Assembly (NCBI GenBank): GCA_003456055.1
Contig: DMPG01000215.1
Location: 1 to 6,492, forward strand
Origin: Bacteroidota bacterium
GTDB lineage: Bacteria > Bacteroidota > Ignavibacteria > UBA10030 > UBA8401
DNA length: 6,492 bases
Reading direction: 5' to 3'
In this document: piece after piece, positions 5,727-6,492 of the stretch
Numbering within the stretch: the stretch's first letter is position 1
Layout: each line of letters opens with the position of its first letter
Notes under the pieces: model-generated
What the model was told of the DNA's origin: nothing
Database searches by the model: none
What the model saw: only the letters and a program-made list of their open reading frames with translations
Made by a program: the position numbers and the translations under genes

Positions 5727-6492
5727 TTACCGCACTTTGAATGTTGTTAAACTTAAGATCATCAGTAAAATTGCAATGATGTAGAATCGTGTAACGATCT
5801 TCGGTTCCTGCCATCCAAGCAATTCAAAGTGATGATGGATCGGCGCCATTTTGAAAATTCGCCGTCCTTCCCCGTATTTTTTCTTTGTGTATTTGAAATA
5901 CAAACGCTGGGTGATAACCGAAACTGTTTCCAGAAAAAAAACGCCGCCCAGAATCGGCAGGATCAATTCTTTTTTTGCCATCACGGTCAATGCACCAATT
6001 GCGCCGCCAAGCGCAAGCGATCCGGTATCGCCCATAAATATTTGTGCCGGATAGGAGTTATACCATAAAAAACCAAGCGATGCTCCGACAAGTGCTATAC
6101 AGAAAACGATCAGTTCACCATTTCCTCGCAGATAGATAATGTTGAGATAATTACTGAACTCGATATTCCCTGAAACATAGACGATGATTCCAAGTGTGAA
6201 AGCAACAATTCCTGATGTTCCAATTGCAAGACCGTCAAGTCCATCGGTGAGATTCACTGCGTTGGATGTTGCGGTGATGATGAAAATGACCAGCGGTATA
6301 TAAAATATTCCAAAGTTGAATTCATAATTTTTCAAAAACGGAACGGTTGTTACGGTGTTTGCATTGATCGCTTTCAACTCAGGCATTGAATAGAGAACAT
6401 ACCCAAGCACCAATCCGATCGTCACCTGTCCGACAATTTTATACCAACCGATGAGTCCTTCTTTTTTCTTCTTGACGATCTTGAGGTAATCA
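5727..6492 (-). CDS. mraY: Phospho-N-acetylmuramoyl-pentapeptide-transferase MraY (5' part outside window)
   Basis: Polytopic membrane enzyme that transfers phospho-MurNAc-pentapeptide from the UDP precursor to undecaprenyl phosphate, making lipid I. The reading frame continues to the window edge, giving 254 residues of a usual ~360, so roughly the first 110 are missing. The visible part begins [15 protein letters not shown], the end of the DDxxK motif, with its first Asp cut off. It then shows [15 protein letters not shown] (nt about 6228-6260), [10 protein letters not shown] (about 6006-6023) and [13 protein letters not shown] (about 5805-5840), the Mg/nucleotide and lipid-phosphate site motifs of the family. 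The GTG at 6425 is an internal Val and not a start, because homologous sequence continues upstream. Several transmembrane segments are evident, with basic loops such as [15 protein letters not shown]. The stop lies 7 bp before the murD GTG, so the two genes are probably translated from one message. Confidence 0.96.
   Translation of the reverse strand, partial: DYLKIVKKKKEGLIGWYKIVGQVTIGLVLGYVLYSMPELKAINANTVTTVPFLKNYEFNFGIFYIPLVIFIITATSNAVNLTDGLDGLAIGTSGIVAFTLGIIVYVSGNIEFSNYLNIIYLRGNGELIVFCIALVGASLGFLWYNSYPAQIFMGDTGSLALGGAIGALTVMAKKELILPILGGVFFLETVSVITQRLYFKYTKKKYGEGRRIFKMAPIHHHFELLGWQEPKIVTRFYIIAILLMILSLTTFKVR

Noticed and set aside
5253..5750. Plus-strand open frame of 165 codons opposite murD
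   Set aside because: It lies antisense to the well-supported murD, including its P-loop region, and shows no recognisable motif. It looks like a shadow of murD codon use, as do the other plus-strand frames here.
6423..6425. GTG as the mraY start codon
   Set aside because: The frame continues upstream to the window edge with conserved MraY sequence ([15 protein letters not shown]), so this GTG is an internal valine and the gene is truncated by the window.

Overview
The window is a run of peptidoglycan-precursor and cell-division genes, all on the minus strand, and therefore transcribed from high to low coordinates. In transcription order it holds mraY (5' end cut off by the window edge), murD, ftsW, murG, an unrecognised small membrane-protein gene, murC, and the first 13 codons of another gene. 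This is the central part of a dcw (division and cell wall) cluster. Gaps are 7 bp (mraY-murD), 45 bp (murD-ftsW), 4 bp (ftsW-murG), 82 bp (murG-orf162), 22 bp (orf162-murC) and 14 bp (murC-next gene). With no opposing genes and no visible terminator, transcription as one operon is likely.

Organism: the DNA is moderately AT-rich, most genes lack a strong Shine-Dalgarno sequence, and the order mraY-murD-ftsW-murG-murC fits the Bacteroidota/Chlorobiota group. FtsW has N-F-S-T where many bacteria have D-x-G-T, which I associate with Bacteroidota-like FtsW. An Ignavibacteria/Chlorobiota-type bacterium is my best guess. This is inference from layout and motif flavour, not a database result.

How the genes work together: MurC adds L-Ala to UDP-MurNAc and MurD then adds D-Glu, both in the cytoplasm. 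MraY moves the finished phospho-MurNAc-pentapeptide to undecaprenyl phosphate to give lipid I. MurG adds GlcNAc to give lipid II. FtsW, a SEDS glycosyltransferase, polymerises lipid II at the septum. Key catalytic motifs are visible in all five, so they look intact and functional.

The less ordinary content lies between and inside these genes. (1) A 162-aa protein with two membrane segments and a possible bacterial PH-like domain sits between murG and murC. (2) The murD-ftsW gap holds two short dyads in an 18-bp direct repeat, one of them a perfect 17-bp palindrome. (3) The murC leader is a tandem 9-bp repeat, GACACAGAG x2, which also supplies the only purine-rich ribosome-binding candidate. 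(4) A period-7 A-rich repeat lies in frame within murD. Several enzyme motifs (MurG HESN, MurD NNSKATT, FtsW QPNFST) differ from the forms common elsewhere. I saw no tRNA, rRNA, CRISPR array, insertion sequence or phage gene, and no gene-free stretch above 300 bp. I do not see a clearly new biological system; the inserted membrane gene and the small intergenic repeats are the best leads.
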